A DNA stretch of 8,181 nucleotides, from NCBI GenBank assembly GCA_016934645.1, contig JAFGSL010000270.1:1-8181 (forward strand), read 5' to 3'. The translations under genes were made by a program, and so were the position numbers. Source of the stretch: Anaerolineae bacterium. Its GTDB lineage: Bacteria; Chloroflexota; Anaerolineae; B4-G1; SLSP01. The notes under the pieces are model-generated. The model was not told where the DNA came from. It saw only the letters and a program-made list of their open reading frames with translations, and did not search any database. This document shows positions 1-6,590 of this stretch, in pieces; position 1 is the stretch's first letter, and each line of letters opens with the position of its first letter.

Positions 1-117
1 AGGTACCAAATAACTGTCCCAATTCAAACTGAAAGCGGGTATAGAAAGCACCGCCAATGGGAAAGTTATTTAGCTTTCAGTCCTTAGCGAGGTTGGTTAT
101 TTAAGGAGGATCGCCTC
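1..117 (+). other. Leader of xseB, with possible tail of an upstream gene
   Basis: These 117 bases precede xseB. One forward frame is open from base 1 to a TAG at 85-87 (28 codons), and another gives only three codons before TAA at 11-13. Either could be the end of an upstream gene, but neither resembles the end of XseA or another protein I recognise. A 9-bp perfect inverted repeat, ACTGAAAGC (28-36) and GCTTTCAGT (73-81), encloses 36 bases, and GAAAGC recurs at 44-49 as an alternative left arm. GTTATTTA occurs at 65-72 and again at 96-103. A strong ribosome binding site, AAGGAGGA (103-110), precedes the xseB ATG. No clear promoter hexamers are visible. Confidence 0.35.
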
Positions 118-357
118 ATGGAATCGATCGAAAACTTGCCTTTTGAAGCCGCTATGGCCGAGCTAGAGTCTGTCGTTGAGAAGCTGGAGGATGGGACGCT
201 CGATTTGCAACAGACGGTGCTTCTCTACGAGCGTGGTCGCGCGTTAGCGGCGCGCTGCCAGAACCTCTTGGATGCGACCGAGTTGCACATTCGCCAACTT
301 GTCCCCGCTGACGCCGGTGGGCACATCCCCGTCCCCTTTGATGCCGGAACAGCATAG
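118..357 (+). CDS. xseB: Exodeoxyribonuclease VII small subunit (XseB)
   Basis: This is the small subunit of exonuclease VII, a cytoplasmic nuclease that degrades single-stranded DNA from both ends to oligonucleotides and acts in mismatch repair and recombination. Several small subunits bind each catalytic XseA. The 79-residue length is typical of the family (E. coli, about 80). The family signature is clear: LPFEAAMAELESVVEKLEDG at residues 7-26, then a second helix with LYERGRALAARCQNLL at about 36-51 and a final ATELHIRQL segment. These are the two amphipathic helices of the XseB fold. The start is fixed by AAGGAGGA about 7 bases upstream. The last ~17 residues, rich in Pro, Gly and Ala, are a non-conserved tail. 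xseA usually lies directly upstream and is probably outside the window. Identification is confident. Confidence 0.95.
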   Translation: MESIENLPFEAAMAELESVVEKLEDGTLDLQQTVLLYERGRALAARCQNLLDATELHIRQLVPADAGGHIPVPFDAGTA

Positions 358-382
358 CTGGAACTTGCCTCATCTGAACGCT

Positions 383-436
383 TATCCGGCTAACAAATAT
401 CCGATTAATGACTACCTGATTAACGACTATCTGACT
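383..436 (+). repeat. Imperfect 15-bp tandem repeat in the kinase leader
   Basis: Three full 15-bp units and a partial fourth lie head to tail: TATCCGGCTAACAAA (383-397), TATCCGATTAATGAC (398-412), TACCTGATTAACGAC (413-427) and TATCTGACT (428-436). The consensus is TATCYGAYTAAYGAC. Seen another way, GAYTA pentamers start at 403, 410, 418 and 425, followed by GACT at 433, with spacing alternating 7 and 8 bases. The array fills most of the 99-base gap between xseB and the histidine kinase and ends just before the AAGGAGG ribosome binding site at 442-448. A matching unit lies upstream of the metallophosphoesterase. It could be a regulator binding array or a simple repeat produced by slippage; the function is unknown. 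Confidence 0.8.
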
Positions 437-456
437 CTTTCAAGGAGGCCAGGCCT

Positions 457-2838
457 ATGGGATTTGAATTCTTGTCTTATCTCTTGACTGCGATTCCCGG
501 TACAGTGGTCTATCACCTGTTGGTGCTGCTCGGTCTGTTGTCGGCTTCGGGCATTGTGCTGACCGAATGGCGGCACACGCACAGCGACGAATTGAAGCCC
601 TATCTCACGGCTTTGGGTGGCGTGATGGCGATTCACCTGTTATCCGCAGTGCTGGCCCCATTCCACGTGCATACTGACTCTGCGATTACGATTGTCAGCG
701 CACCCTTTCTGTACGCTGGTGAGCTGCTTTCGATCCTGTTGCTGGTATGGGCATTTGGATGGCGAATCTGGGAGCGACAGAGGCGTGGTCTCCTGATAGC
801 GTTGTTGGTGGGGTGGGTGGCATTGTTTGTGATCGCTTCGCTGCTCTGGTATATGGACGCCTTTAGCAAACCCTTGACCTATAGCACGCATTCGTGGCAG
901 GTCCCGATGTGGTATGTGCTTTCGGCTGTGGCTGCCTTTGGAGGCGCGGCAATTTTCTTCAAAGCCAAGAGCCGTAGCGATGTCGTGCGAGCAGCGTTCA
1001 TCTTGCTCCTGCTGGGCCTGGGAACCGTTTTGGGATTGTTGGGATCGCCTGTACTCGGCTTGCCGTTGATTAATGGTGAGGGTCTGGGGCGGCTGTGTAT
1101 GCTGGTGGCGTATCCTCTCTTTGCCCTGTTGCTCTACCGCTCGGTGTTGTTGGATCTGGCCTCCTACCGGCAGGATTTGCACGATTTGAGTGAAGAGGCA
1201 CTACGTCAGAGCCAGGAGTTGCTGTTTCTTATCGAAGCGACACGCTCGATCGGCGAGCGACTCGATCTGCGTGGTATGTTGGGGCAGGTGGTCGATAGCG
1301 TCGCTATGGCGCTGCGTGCCGACGCGGTCGCCATTTTGTTGACCGACGAAAACGACCCTAACATCCTGCACCTGGTGGCGCTCTATCGCGTCCTCGGCGC
1401 GAAAGTCGAACTCCCCCAGGAGATCGCGCTGAAGGATTATCCCAACCTGAAATTTGCCCTGCGCAAACAGCCGTTGCTCTTCGGCCCGGAAGAGGAAATC
1501 GTGCAGTTGCGCACGCTTTTCGAACTGCTCGGTGTCGCGGAAAAAGGCCCGCTACTTATCCAACCCTTAACACGCCAGGAACGGGTAACGGGTGTCCTCG
1601 TGGCATATAATGCCCCATCGAAACCACAATTCACGTCGGAACAGGAGTTGTTGGCGACCACGATTGCGGTGCAAATTGCCGGTGCAGTGGAGAACAACCG
1701 GTTGTATGGTGCGCTGGCGGCAAAGGCGGAGGAGTTGAGCCAGTTGCTCAAGGTGCGTGAAGCGGAACTGAGTCGCGAAGAAGCCATCCTGGAAAGCATG
1801 GCTGAGGGTATCCTTGTCTCCGATGCCGGGGGGCGTTTCATCCTCCTGAATCAGGCCGCTGAACGTATCCTGGAAATCCGTCGCGAGGACGTGCTTGATA
1901 AATCGGTGAAGGAGGTTTTGTCCTTGCCGGCGCTGCAAAGCGAGCTTGACCCTGAATTTCTCGTGAGTCTGGACCAACATTTTGAGACCACGTTTGCCCT
2001 GGGAGAACGGCACATTCGGGTCAGCGCCGCGCCCGTGCTCTTGAACAACACCGAGCGTCTGGGCGTCGTCGCCATTTTACAGGATATCACGCGGGAGTAT
2101 CTGGCAGAGCGGTCGAAGCGCGAGTTTGTCGATAGTATCTCCCATGAACTGCGCACGCCACTCACCGCGATCAAAGGGTACACCGAGGTGATGCTCTCGG
2201 GTATGGTGGGAGAACTGCCAGTGTCATACCAGCAATTCCTTGGTGTGATCCGTGAGAACACCACTCGCATGGCTTCGATGACCGACAACATCATCTCCGT
2301 AGCGGAGATTGAGAAGGGACGTGTGGGGCTGAATTACCAGAAGGTGGAAGTTCCCGTGTTGGCAGAGGAGGTCGTCAATCGTTACCGCGAGCGTATCGAG
2401 GAGCGATTGCTCACCGTGGATTTGGATATGCCCGATGACTTGCCACTGGTAGAAGCTGATCCTAATCGCCTGCGACTGATTTTTGACAACCTGTTGAGTA
2501 ACGCTATCAAATTTACTTATCCTGATGGACAGATTACCGTTGGAGGACGCGCGATTTATGGTACACTCGGCCAGCCCACTTACTTTTCAATCTGGATCTC
2601 CGACACCGGTATCGGAATCCCACTGGACGAGCAGGCGCTCATCTGGCAGCGTTTCCACCGGGTCGAGAATCCCCTGAGTCTGGAGGCCGGTGGCCTGGGC
2701 ATTGGGCTGACCATCGTCAAAGCTCTCGTCGAGGCGCATAGTGGGCGGATCTGGGTTGACAGTGCGCCCGAACGGGGCAGCACATTCACCGTACTATTCC
2801 CTATTGCGCGCAGCCAGATTCCCGAGGTTGTCGTATGA
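457..2838 (+). CDS. Membrane sensor histidine kinase (7TM-GAF-PAS-HisKA-HATPase)
   Basis: This 793-residue hybrid-sensing kinase autophosphorylates on histidine and passes phosphate to a response regulator. The first ~230 residues hold about seven hydrophobic spans (roughly 15-36, 51-69, 77-102, 111-131, 150-168, 178-205, 212-230), resembling the 7TM sensor module of histidine kinases. A helical linker leads into a GAF-like domain (about 265-415). A coiled-coil linker (415-445) and a PAS domain (about 443-548, beginning ILESMAEGILVSDAGGR) follow. HisKA carries the phospho-acceptor H563 in SHELRTPLTAIKGY. HATPase_c shows the N box (FDNLLSNAIKFT, 676-687), G1 box DTGIG (716-720), F box (WQRFHRVE, 730-737) and G2 box GGLGIGL (745-751), so it appears catalytically intact. 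The start follows AAGGAGG at 442-448. There is no receiver domain and no regulator nearby, so the partner and signal are unknown. Its last codons overlap the next gene. Confidence 0.93.
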   Translation: MGFEFLSYLLTAIPGTVVYHLLVLLGLLSASGIVLTEWRHTHSDELKPYLTALGGVMAIHLLSAVLAPFHVHTDSAITIVSAPFLYAGELLSILLLVWAFGWRIWERQRRGLLIALLVGWVALFVIASLLWYMDAFSKPLTYSTHSWQVPMWYVLSAVAAFGGAAIFFKAKSRSDVVRAAFILLLLGLGTVLGLLGSPVLGLPLINGEGLGRLCMLVAYPLFALLLYRSVLLDLASYRQDLHDLSEEALRQSQELLFLIEATRSIGERLDLRGMLGQVVDSVAMALRADAVAILLTDENDPNILHLVALYRVLGAKVELPQEIALKDYPNLKFALRKQPLLFGPEEEIVQLRTLFELLGVAEKGPLLIQPLTRQERVTGVLVAYNAPSKPQFTSEQELLATTIAVQIAGAVENNRLYGALAAKAEELSQLLKVREAELSREEAILESMAEGILVSDAGGRFILLNQAAERILEIRREDVLDKSVKEVLSLPALQSELDPEFLVSLDQHFETTFALGERHIRVSAAPVLLNNTERLGVVAILQDITREYLAERSKREFVDSISHELRTPLTAIKGYTEVMLSGMVGELPVSYQQFLGVIRENTTRMASMTDNIISVAEIEKGRVGLNYQKVEVPVLAEEVVNRYRERIEERLLTVDLDMPDDLPLVEADPNRLRLIFDNLLSNAIKFTYPDGQITVGGRAIYGTLGQPTYFSIWISDTGIGIPLDEQALIWQRFHRVENPLSLEAGGLGIGLTIVKALVEAHSGRIWVDSAPERGSTFTVLFPIARSQIPEVVV

Positions 2839-3209
2839 GCGGGCGCTATGTGAACCTGCGACGCCAGGATGGGACGGCACTGCCGCTGCGGGCACGCCTC
2901 TGTGATACGTTCCTTTGCCGTCTGCGCGGTTTGACCTTTCGACGCTCCTGGCCCCAGGATGAGGGCCTGTTGTTTGTCGAAAGCGCGGAGAGTCGCGTGG
3001 CGACGTCGATCCATATGTTCTTCGTTTTCTTTTCCATCGGTGTGGTGTGGTTGGCGACGGATGGCACGGTGGTGGACGCGAAGCTGGCGAAGCCGTTTCG
3101 CCCTTACTATGCGCCGTGCGCACCCGCTAAGTATTACCTTGAAGGAACGCCAGATTTGTTATCTTGGGTGCAGGTTGGGGAACGCCTCACGATTGAACCG
3201 TCAGGCTAG
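2835..3209 (+). CDS. DUF192 family protein
   Basis: This 124-residue protein matches the DUF192 family, small beta-rich proteins of unproven function found in many bacteria and archaea. Visible family features are RLRGLTFR (29-36), GLLF (44-47), the central hydrophobic strand SIHMFFVFFSIGVVWL (58-73), the acidic turn ATDGTVVDAK (74-83), and YYAPCAPAKYYLEG (91-104), which corresponds to the usual Y-x-P-x-x-PA-x-Y-V-L-E stretch. Many DUF192 members have a signal peptide. This one has none and should be cytoplasmic unless the start is misplaced. Its ATG overlaps the kinase TGA (ATGA, 2835-2838), which indicates translational coupling and co-transcription. No independent ribosome binding site is needed or obvious. 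Family membership is confident; role is unknown. Confidence 0.88.
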   Translation: MSGRYVNLRRQDGTALPLRARLCDTFLCRLRGLTFRRSWPQDEGLLFVESAESRVATSIHMFFVFFSIGVVWLATDGTVVDAKLAKPFRPYYAPCAPAKYYLEGTPDLLSWVQVGERLTIEPSG

Positions 3210-3240
3210 GAACCCTGGCGACGGTTAGTAGGCTTGCTTT

Positions 3241-4689
3241 ATGGAAAATTGTCGCGGATGGCGAAGAAACCGCGCAAGGTGCGCATCTTCCCGGCCTTCT
3301 CAGGGGCGGCTGTTCTGCACGCTGATATTTCTGGCATTGCTTGCTGCGTTGGGCATTGCTTTACCCGTGGCGGCGGATGGCATTTCCATCTACCGCGTGC
3401 AGCCCGGAGACACGTTGGCGTCTATTGCGGTGCGCTTCGGCACCGACACAGCGACCTTGCAACATCTCAATGCGCTTCAGGATCCGCGCCTTCTCTATCC
3501 CGGACAGACGTTGCAGCTACCAGCGCAACCAGGGCCCGTCATGCTCTCGTGGACGCCGTATTTCACGATGTTGGGCGACTCGCTGGATACCCTGGTGCAG
3601 TCAGCGGGATTGACGTGGGAAGAGGCCGCACTCGGCAACCATCTGCTTAATCCGGGTCTGTTGCGGGTGGGGCAGGCGCTTTATCTCCCGGAGGCTGATC
3701 CCGCACATGTCATTGCCGTAGTGTCGGCAGAAGACACCCGCTTGGCGATGGCGCTGCGCTACGATCTACCCTACGGAGTAGCGCTGCGCCTGAACCCACA
3801 GCCCCTTTATGCCGGCGCACTCTTTCTGCGACCCGGAGACGGAGCCTCGCCACGCCTGCCCTATCCCATCGTTGCCCTGAACATGACTGCGCAGCCCGTT
3901 GCGCGCGGGCGGACCGTAGCGCTGGCCCTCGAAACGGCAATACCTTCAGCATGTACGATCACCTTTCAGGATGTGACCGAATCCTGCTACACACAAGATG
4001 CCGGTTACGCGACCGACCTCTACGCCTTCATCGGGATACCGCCACTGCTGGACCCCGGCGCTTACGATGTGACGCTGCATATCCAGATGGAGGATCGCGC
4101 AGTGGATGTGACACTGCCTCTCGTTGTCTCCTCTGGTCGTTACGATTACGAGCGCCTTGACCTGCCCGCGGACCGGCAAGTGCTGCTCGATCCGGCGCTC
4201 TCAGAACACGAGCGCGTCAAGGTGGCGTCGCTGCGCGGGCTGCGTTCGGCGGAAAGATTATGGGAATTCCCCTTCCGGTATCCTGTGCAAGGCGCTGTCA
4301 CGTCCTACTATGGCTCGCGCCGGTCGTATGGCTATGGCTTTGGCAGCTACCACGCGGGCACCGACTTCCGCGTTGAGATCGGCGATCCGGTCTACGCACC
4401 TGCTTCCGGCGTTGTTATCCTGGCAGAACCGTTAGTCGTGCGCGGCAGAGCGATCTTGATCGATCACGGGTGGGGCATCGTCACCGGTTACTGGCACCTC
4501 TCGCGCATCGACGTGGCGGTGGGGCAGTCCGTGACGCAGGGAGAGACCATCGGCGCCGTCGGCAACACCGGCCTTTCCACCGGCCCACATCTGCACTGGG
4601 AGCTATGGGTCAACGGGACGTCGGTCAGTGCTTTGCAGTGGGTGTATGGCCTCGCGGAGGTGGGGTTGTCAGCAGATGGGCAACCCTAG
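3241..4689 (+). CDS. LysM-repeat M23 family metallopeptidase (peptidoglycan hydrolase-like)
   Basis: This 482-residue envelope protein probably cleaves or regulates cleavage of peptidoglycan cross-links. An Arg-rich N-terminus (1-23) precedes a hydrophobic segment (about 24-45, ending LPVAADG) that works as a signal peptide or anchor. A clear LysM follows at about 50-94 (YRVQPGDTLASIA ... LLYPGQTLQLP). A degenerate LysM lies at about 106-150 (LGDSLDTLV ... LLRVGQALYLP), and a third weaker copy at about 157-198. Residues ~205-295 look like an Ig-like beta domain. The C-terminal M23 domain (about 345-465) has all expected residues: H371 and D375 (HAGTD), H419 (GYWHLS), and H450 and H452 (GPHLHWE), so zinc binding and catalysis look intact. 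The gene starts 31 bases after the DUF192 stop with no good ribosome binding site. An in-frame TAG at 3229-3231 excludes a longer form. A basic alternative N-terminus exists in another frame at 3258 but would need a frameshift. Confidence 0.92.
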   Translation: MENCRGWRRNRARCASSRPSQGRLFCTLIFLALLAALGIALPVAADGISIYRVQPGDTLASIAVRFGTDTATLQHLNALQDPRLLYPGQTLQLPAQPGPVMLSWTPYFTMLGDSLDTLVQSAGLTWEEAALGNHLLNPGLLRVGQALYLPEADPAHVIAVVSAEDTRLAMALRYDLPYGVALRLNPQPLYAGALFLRPGDGASPRLPYPIVALNMTAQPVARGRTVALALETAIPSACTITFQDVTESCYTQDAGYATDLYAFIGIPPLLDPGAYDVTLHIQMEDRAVDVTLPLVVSSGRYDYERLDLPADRQVLLDPALSEHERVKVASLRGLRSAERLWEFPFRYPVQGAVTSYYGSRRSYGYGFGSYHAGTDFRVEIGDPVYAPASGVVILAEPLVVRGRAILIDHGWGIVTGYWHLSRIDVAVGQSVTQGETIGAVGNTGLSTGPHLHWELWVNGTSVSALQWVYGLAEVGLSADGQP

Positions 4690-4733
4690 GTTGCACGGAG
4701 ATTGAGTAGATTTTTACCTTCTAATGATGCTCA

Positions 4734-4790
4734 GAGGGGATCGCCAGATCCCCGTCTCCTGCACATGACCGGGGATCTGGCGATTCCCTT
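4734..4790. repeat. Nested inverted repeat / large stem-loop upstream of birA
   Basis: GGGGATCGCCAGATCCCCG (4736-4754) pairs with CGGGGATCTGGCGATTCCC (4770-4788) across a 15-base loop. All 19 positions pair in RNA if one G-U is allowed, and flanking A-T and G-U pairs extend it to 4734-4790. Each arm is also its own quasi-palindrome: GGGGATC-GCCA-GATCCCC and GGGGATC-TGGC-GATTCCC. The region can therefore form one long hairpin or two short ones. No T-run follows on either strand, so it is not a canonical intrinsic terminator. It lies in the 170-base gap after the M23 gene and may mark a transcript end, protect a 3' end, or be a dispersed repeat element. Confidence 0.85.
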
Positions 4791-4852
4791 GAAGCTGTAA
4801 ACTAGGGAGAAATTTGTCTCTCGCTGTACTAGGAACCATCGGGCTGCTTTCT

Positions 4853-4868
4853 GGGGAGGATGCCATTG
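4853..4868 (+). promoter_or_regulatory. birA ribosome binding site and ambiguous start
   Basis: GGGGAGG (4853-4859) directly abuts the ATG at 4860, leaving no spacer, which is unfavourable for initiation there. An in-frame TTG at 4866-4868 sits 6 bases after GGAGG, an ideal distance. Translation may therefore start at TTG 4866 and give a protein two residues shorter. No catalytic residue is affected either way. Confidence 0.55.
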
Positions 4869-5639
4869 CCGCGATTGGCTGATTATCACCGTGAAGGCTG
4901 GGATATCCGCTACACAGAGCGTGTGGACTCGACGAATACCGCGCTGTTGGAAGCAGGACGGCAGGACGCGGCTGAGGGGCTAGTGTATGTCACTGATGAA
5001 CAGACGGCGGGACGCGGGCGTTTGGAGCGCCGTTGGATCGCGCCACCGGGAACGTGTTTGCTGCTGTCGTTGCTCTTTTGCCCACCGGAGCCGTTTACCT
5101 ATCACGCACCGCGTCTCACGATGCTCTGTGGCATGGCGATGGCCGATGCTGTGGAGACGGTGTCCGGCGTCACCGCGCAGCTTAAGTGGCCCAATGACCT
5201 CATCCTCACGCATGGAAACACGTGGCGCAAGGTCGCCGGAATGCTCAGCGAAATTGGCAGTGCTGCGGATATGCGGCCTTTCTTGGTCGTCGGCATCGGC
5301 TTGAACGTGAATGTGCCACTCGAACTGCTGCCCGACCTTGCCCACAACGCGACGAGCTTGCTGGTCGAGGGTGGGCGGCCGGTCGAACGCGTGGCGCTGC
5401 TGGACGCTTTCCTCGCTCGTGTGGAAGCCTATCGTGCCGCGTTACGGGACGGCGCGGACGTGCTGGACCTATGGCGTCAACGCCTGGCGTGGATGGGGCG
5501 CACCGTTCAGCTACACACGCCCACCGGGAGCGTGACCGGCGTCGCTGAAGATGTGGATGAAACGGGCGCATTGTGGTTGCGTCTACCCGACGGCAGCCGC
5601 CAGTCTGTCTCTGTTGGCGACGTGCGTTTGCGCCTTTGA
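4860..5639 (+). CDS. birA: Biotin--[acetyl-CoA-carboxylase] ligase, single-domain type
   Basis: This cytoplasmic enzyme makes biotinyl-5'-AMP from biotin and ATP and transfers biotin to a lysine of carrier proteins such as the acetyl-CoA carboxylase subunit AccB. The 259 residues carry the BPL/LplA catalytic fold. DSTNTALLE is at 23-31 and the biotin-binding loop GRGRLERRW at 51-59. KWPNDL at 109-114 holds the conserved lysine K109. KVAGMLSE (124-131) and VVGIGLNVN (143-151) follow. The SH3-like C-terminal domain is about 213-259. The N-terminal winged-helix DNA-binding domain of E. coli BirA is absent, so this is a monofunctional (group I) ligase that should not repress biotin genes itself. 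ATG at 4860 abuts the ribosome binding site, so TTG at 4866 may be the true start. No biotin synthesis genes are adjacent. Confidence 0.95.
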   Translation: MPLPRLADYHREGWDIRYTERVDSTNTALLEAGRQDAAEGLVYVTDEQTAGRGRLERRWIAPPGTCLLLSLLFCPPEPFTYHAPRLTMLCGMAMADAVETVSGVTAQLKWPNDLILTHGNTWRKVAGMLSEIGSAADMRPFLVVGIGLNVNVPLELLPDLAHNATSLLVEGGRPVERVALLDAFLARVEAYRAALRDGADVLDLWRQRLAWMGRTVQLHTPTGSVTGVAEDVDETGALWLRLPDGSRQSVSVGDVRLRL

Positions 5640-5662
5640 TTTTTGTAAGGGTGGGCTATAAT
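5636..5662 (+). promoter_or_regulatory. Probable sigma-70-type promoter for the metallophosphoesterase gene
   Basis: A perfect TATAAT -10 hexamer lies at 5657-5662. The best -35 candidate is TTGATT (5636-5641) with a short 15-base spacer, overlapping the birA stop codon. The predicted transcript would start near 5669 and carry a leader of about 80 bases containing the GACTA repeats. The -10 match is strong; the -35 is weak. Confidence 0.5.
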
Positions 5663-5690
5663 CGAACTTGTCGGGATGGTTCAGGTGTGC

Positions 5691-5722
5691 TAGACATTGT
5701 CTGACTATCCGACTAAAGACTA
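5691..5722 (+). repeat. GACTA repeat matching the kinase-leader repeat
   Basis: TATCCGACTAAAGAC (5706-5720) differs at two positions from the kinase-leader unit TATCCGATTAATGAC (398-412). It is preceded by the diverged 15-mer TAGACATTGTCTGAC (5691-5705). GACTA pentamers begin at 5703, 5711 and 5718, spaced 8 and 7 bases as in the kinase leader. The unit starts 42 bases before the ATG at 5748, close to the 44 bases between unit 413 and the kinase ATG at 457. Shared position and sequence suggest a common regulatory or leader element, but this is inference. Confidence 0.6.
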
Positions 5723-5747
5723 TTTTACCACTGTTGAGGAGTAGATA

Positions 5748-6491
5748 ATGCGTTATGTGGTGATTTCTGATATCCATGGCAATTTTCCCGCGCTTCAAAC
5801 GGTGCTGATGGATGCGCAACCCTTTGATGCTATCCTTTGTCTTGGGGACGTTGTGGGCTATGGACCAAACCCCAACGAGTGTGTGGAGCGCATTCAAGAT
5901 TTCCCTTTCACATGCATTGTCGGCAATCACGATTGGGGCGCGATTGGCCGGGCCGACTTGCTGATTTTTAACAACGACGCACGTCAGGCGCTTTATTGGA
6001 CGCAACAAGAGTTATCTCAAGAGAATCGTGACTTTCTCTCGGATTTGCCGGTAACCGTGCGGATGGATGATTTTATGCTGGCGCACGGCAGTCCCCGCGA
6101 GCCGATTTGGGAGTACCTGGTAGATACGCGTTCAGCCAGGGATAATTTCACCCTGTTTGATTTTCAGATAGCGCTGGTTGGCCATACACACCTGCCATTG
6201 GCCCTTGAATGGGCCGTAGGGTCTAATCAGGCAAAGATTCTCTTGCCTGATTGGGGAACACCGCTACCGTTGACCGGGCGGCGACTGATCCTCAACCCGG
6301 GTAGCGTCGGTCAGCCGCGCGATGGTGATCCGCGTGCCAGCTATGCTATCTTTGCTACAGAACAGACGACGCCGGCTACAGTCTCCTGGGAATTCCGCCG
6401 TGTTGCCTATCCGGTAGAAATCACGCAAGAGCGCATGCGTGCTCGTGGCCTTCCACAGCGCCTGATCGACCGTCTACAGATGGGCCGGTAG
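5748..6491 (+). CDS. Calcineurin-like metallophosphoesterase
   Basis: This 247-residue protein belongs to the YfcE/Metallophos_2-like branch of binuclear metal phosphoesterases, cytoplasmic enzymes that hydrolyse phosphomono- or diesters. The metal-binding motifs appear in order. They are D8 and H10 in SDIHGN, D34 in GDVVGYGPNP, N60 and H61 in GNHDW, H113 in LAHGS, and H146 and H148 in GHTH. The C-terminal NPGSVGQPRDGDPRASYAIF stretch, followed by a short beta strand with RVAYP, is typical of this subfamily. All ligands are intact, so activity is expected, but the substrate cannot be told from sequence. The start is supported by GAGGAG at 5736-5741. A TATAAT box about 85 bases upstream suggests its own promoter. 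There is no signal peptide. Confidence 0.93.
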   Translation: MRYVVISDIHGNFPALQTVLMDAQPFDAILCLGDVVGYGPNPNECVERIQDFPFTCIVGNHDWGAIGRADLLIFNNDARQALYWTQQELSQENRDFLSDLPVTVRMDDFMLAHGSPREPIWEYLVDTRSARDNFTLFDFQIALVGHTHLPLALEWAVGSNQAKILLPDWGTPLPLTGRRLILNPGSVGQPRDGDPRASYAIFATEQTTPATVSWEFRRVAYPVEITQERMRARGLPQRLIDRLQMGR

Positions 6492-6590
6492 GTCGGGTGT
6501 CTCGCCTGACTGTGCAACAGTATGCAACGGCCTGGAACTTTGTTGTGTAGCCCAACGTCTTGACTGTAGACTGACTTGAGGAGGAAATCC
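6492..6590 (+). other. Leader of the DUF4349 lipoprotein gene
   Basis: This 99-base gap has no convincing terminator for the phosphoesterase and no clear promoter. It holds a small hairpin, ACTGT-GCA-ACAGT (6509-6521), and GACT at 6562, 6569 and 6573, a weak echo of the GACTA repeats in the two other leaders. GAGGAGG (6578-6584) is a strong ribosome binding site 6 bases before ATG 6591. It shows that ATG, not the in-frame TTG at 6576, is the start. Confidence 0.45.

Noticed and set aside
358..366. CTGGAACTT shared between the kinase leader and the DUF4349 leader (6532-6540)
   Set aside because: A single 9-base match is expected many times by chance in 8 kb.
640..1182. Long - strand open frame inside the kinase membrane domain
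   Set aside because: Gln- and Arg-rich antisense translation of hydrophobic codons. The + frame encodes regular transmembrane helices.
3234..3650. Alternative frame at the start of the M23 gene, including a basic MAKKPRKVR N-terminus at 3258
   Set aside because: It looks like a plausible N-terminus, but it has no ribosome binding site and does not carry the hydrophobic segment or LysM. The 3241 frame is continuous through both, so a frameshift is not required.
4734..4790. Calling the stem-loop upstream of birA an intrinsic terminator
   Set aside because: There is no T-run after the stem on either strand, so it is reported as an inverted repeat instead.
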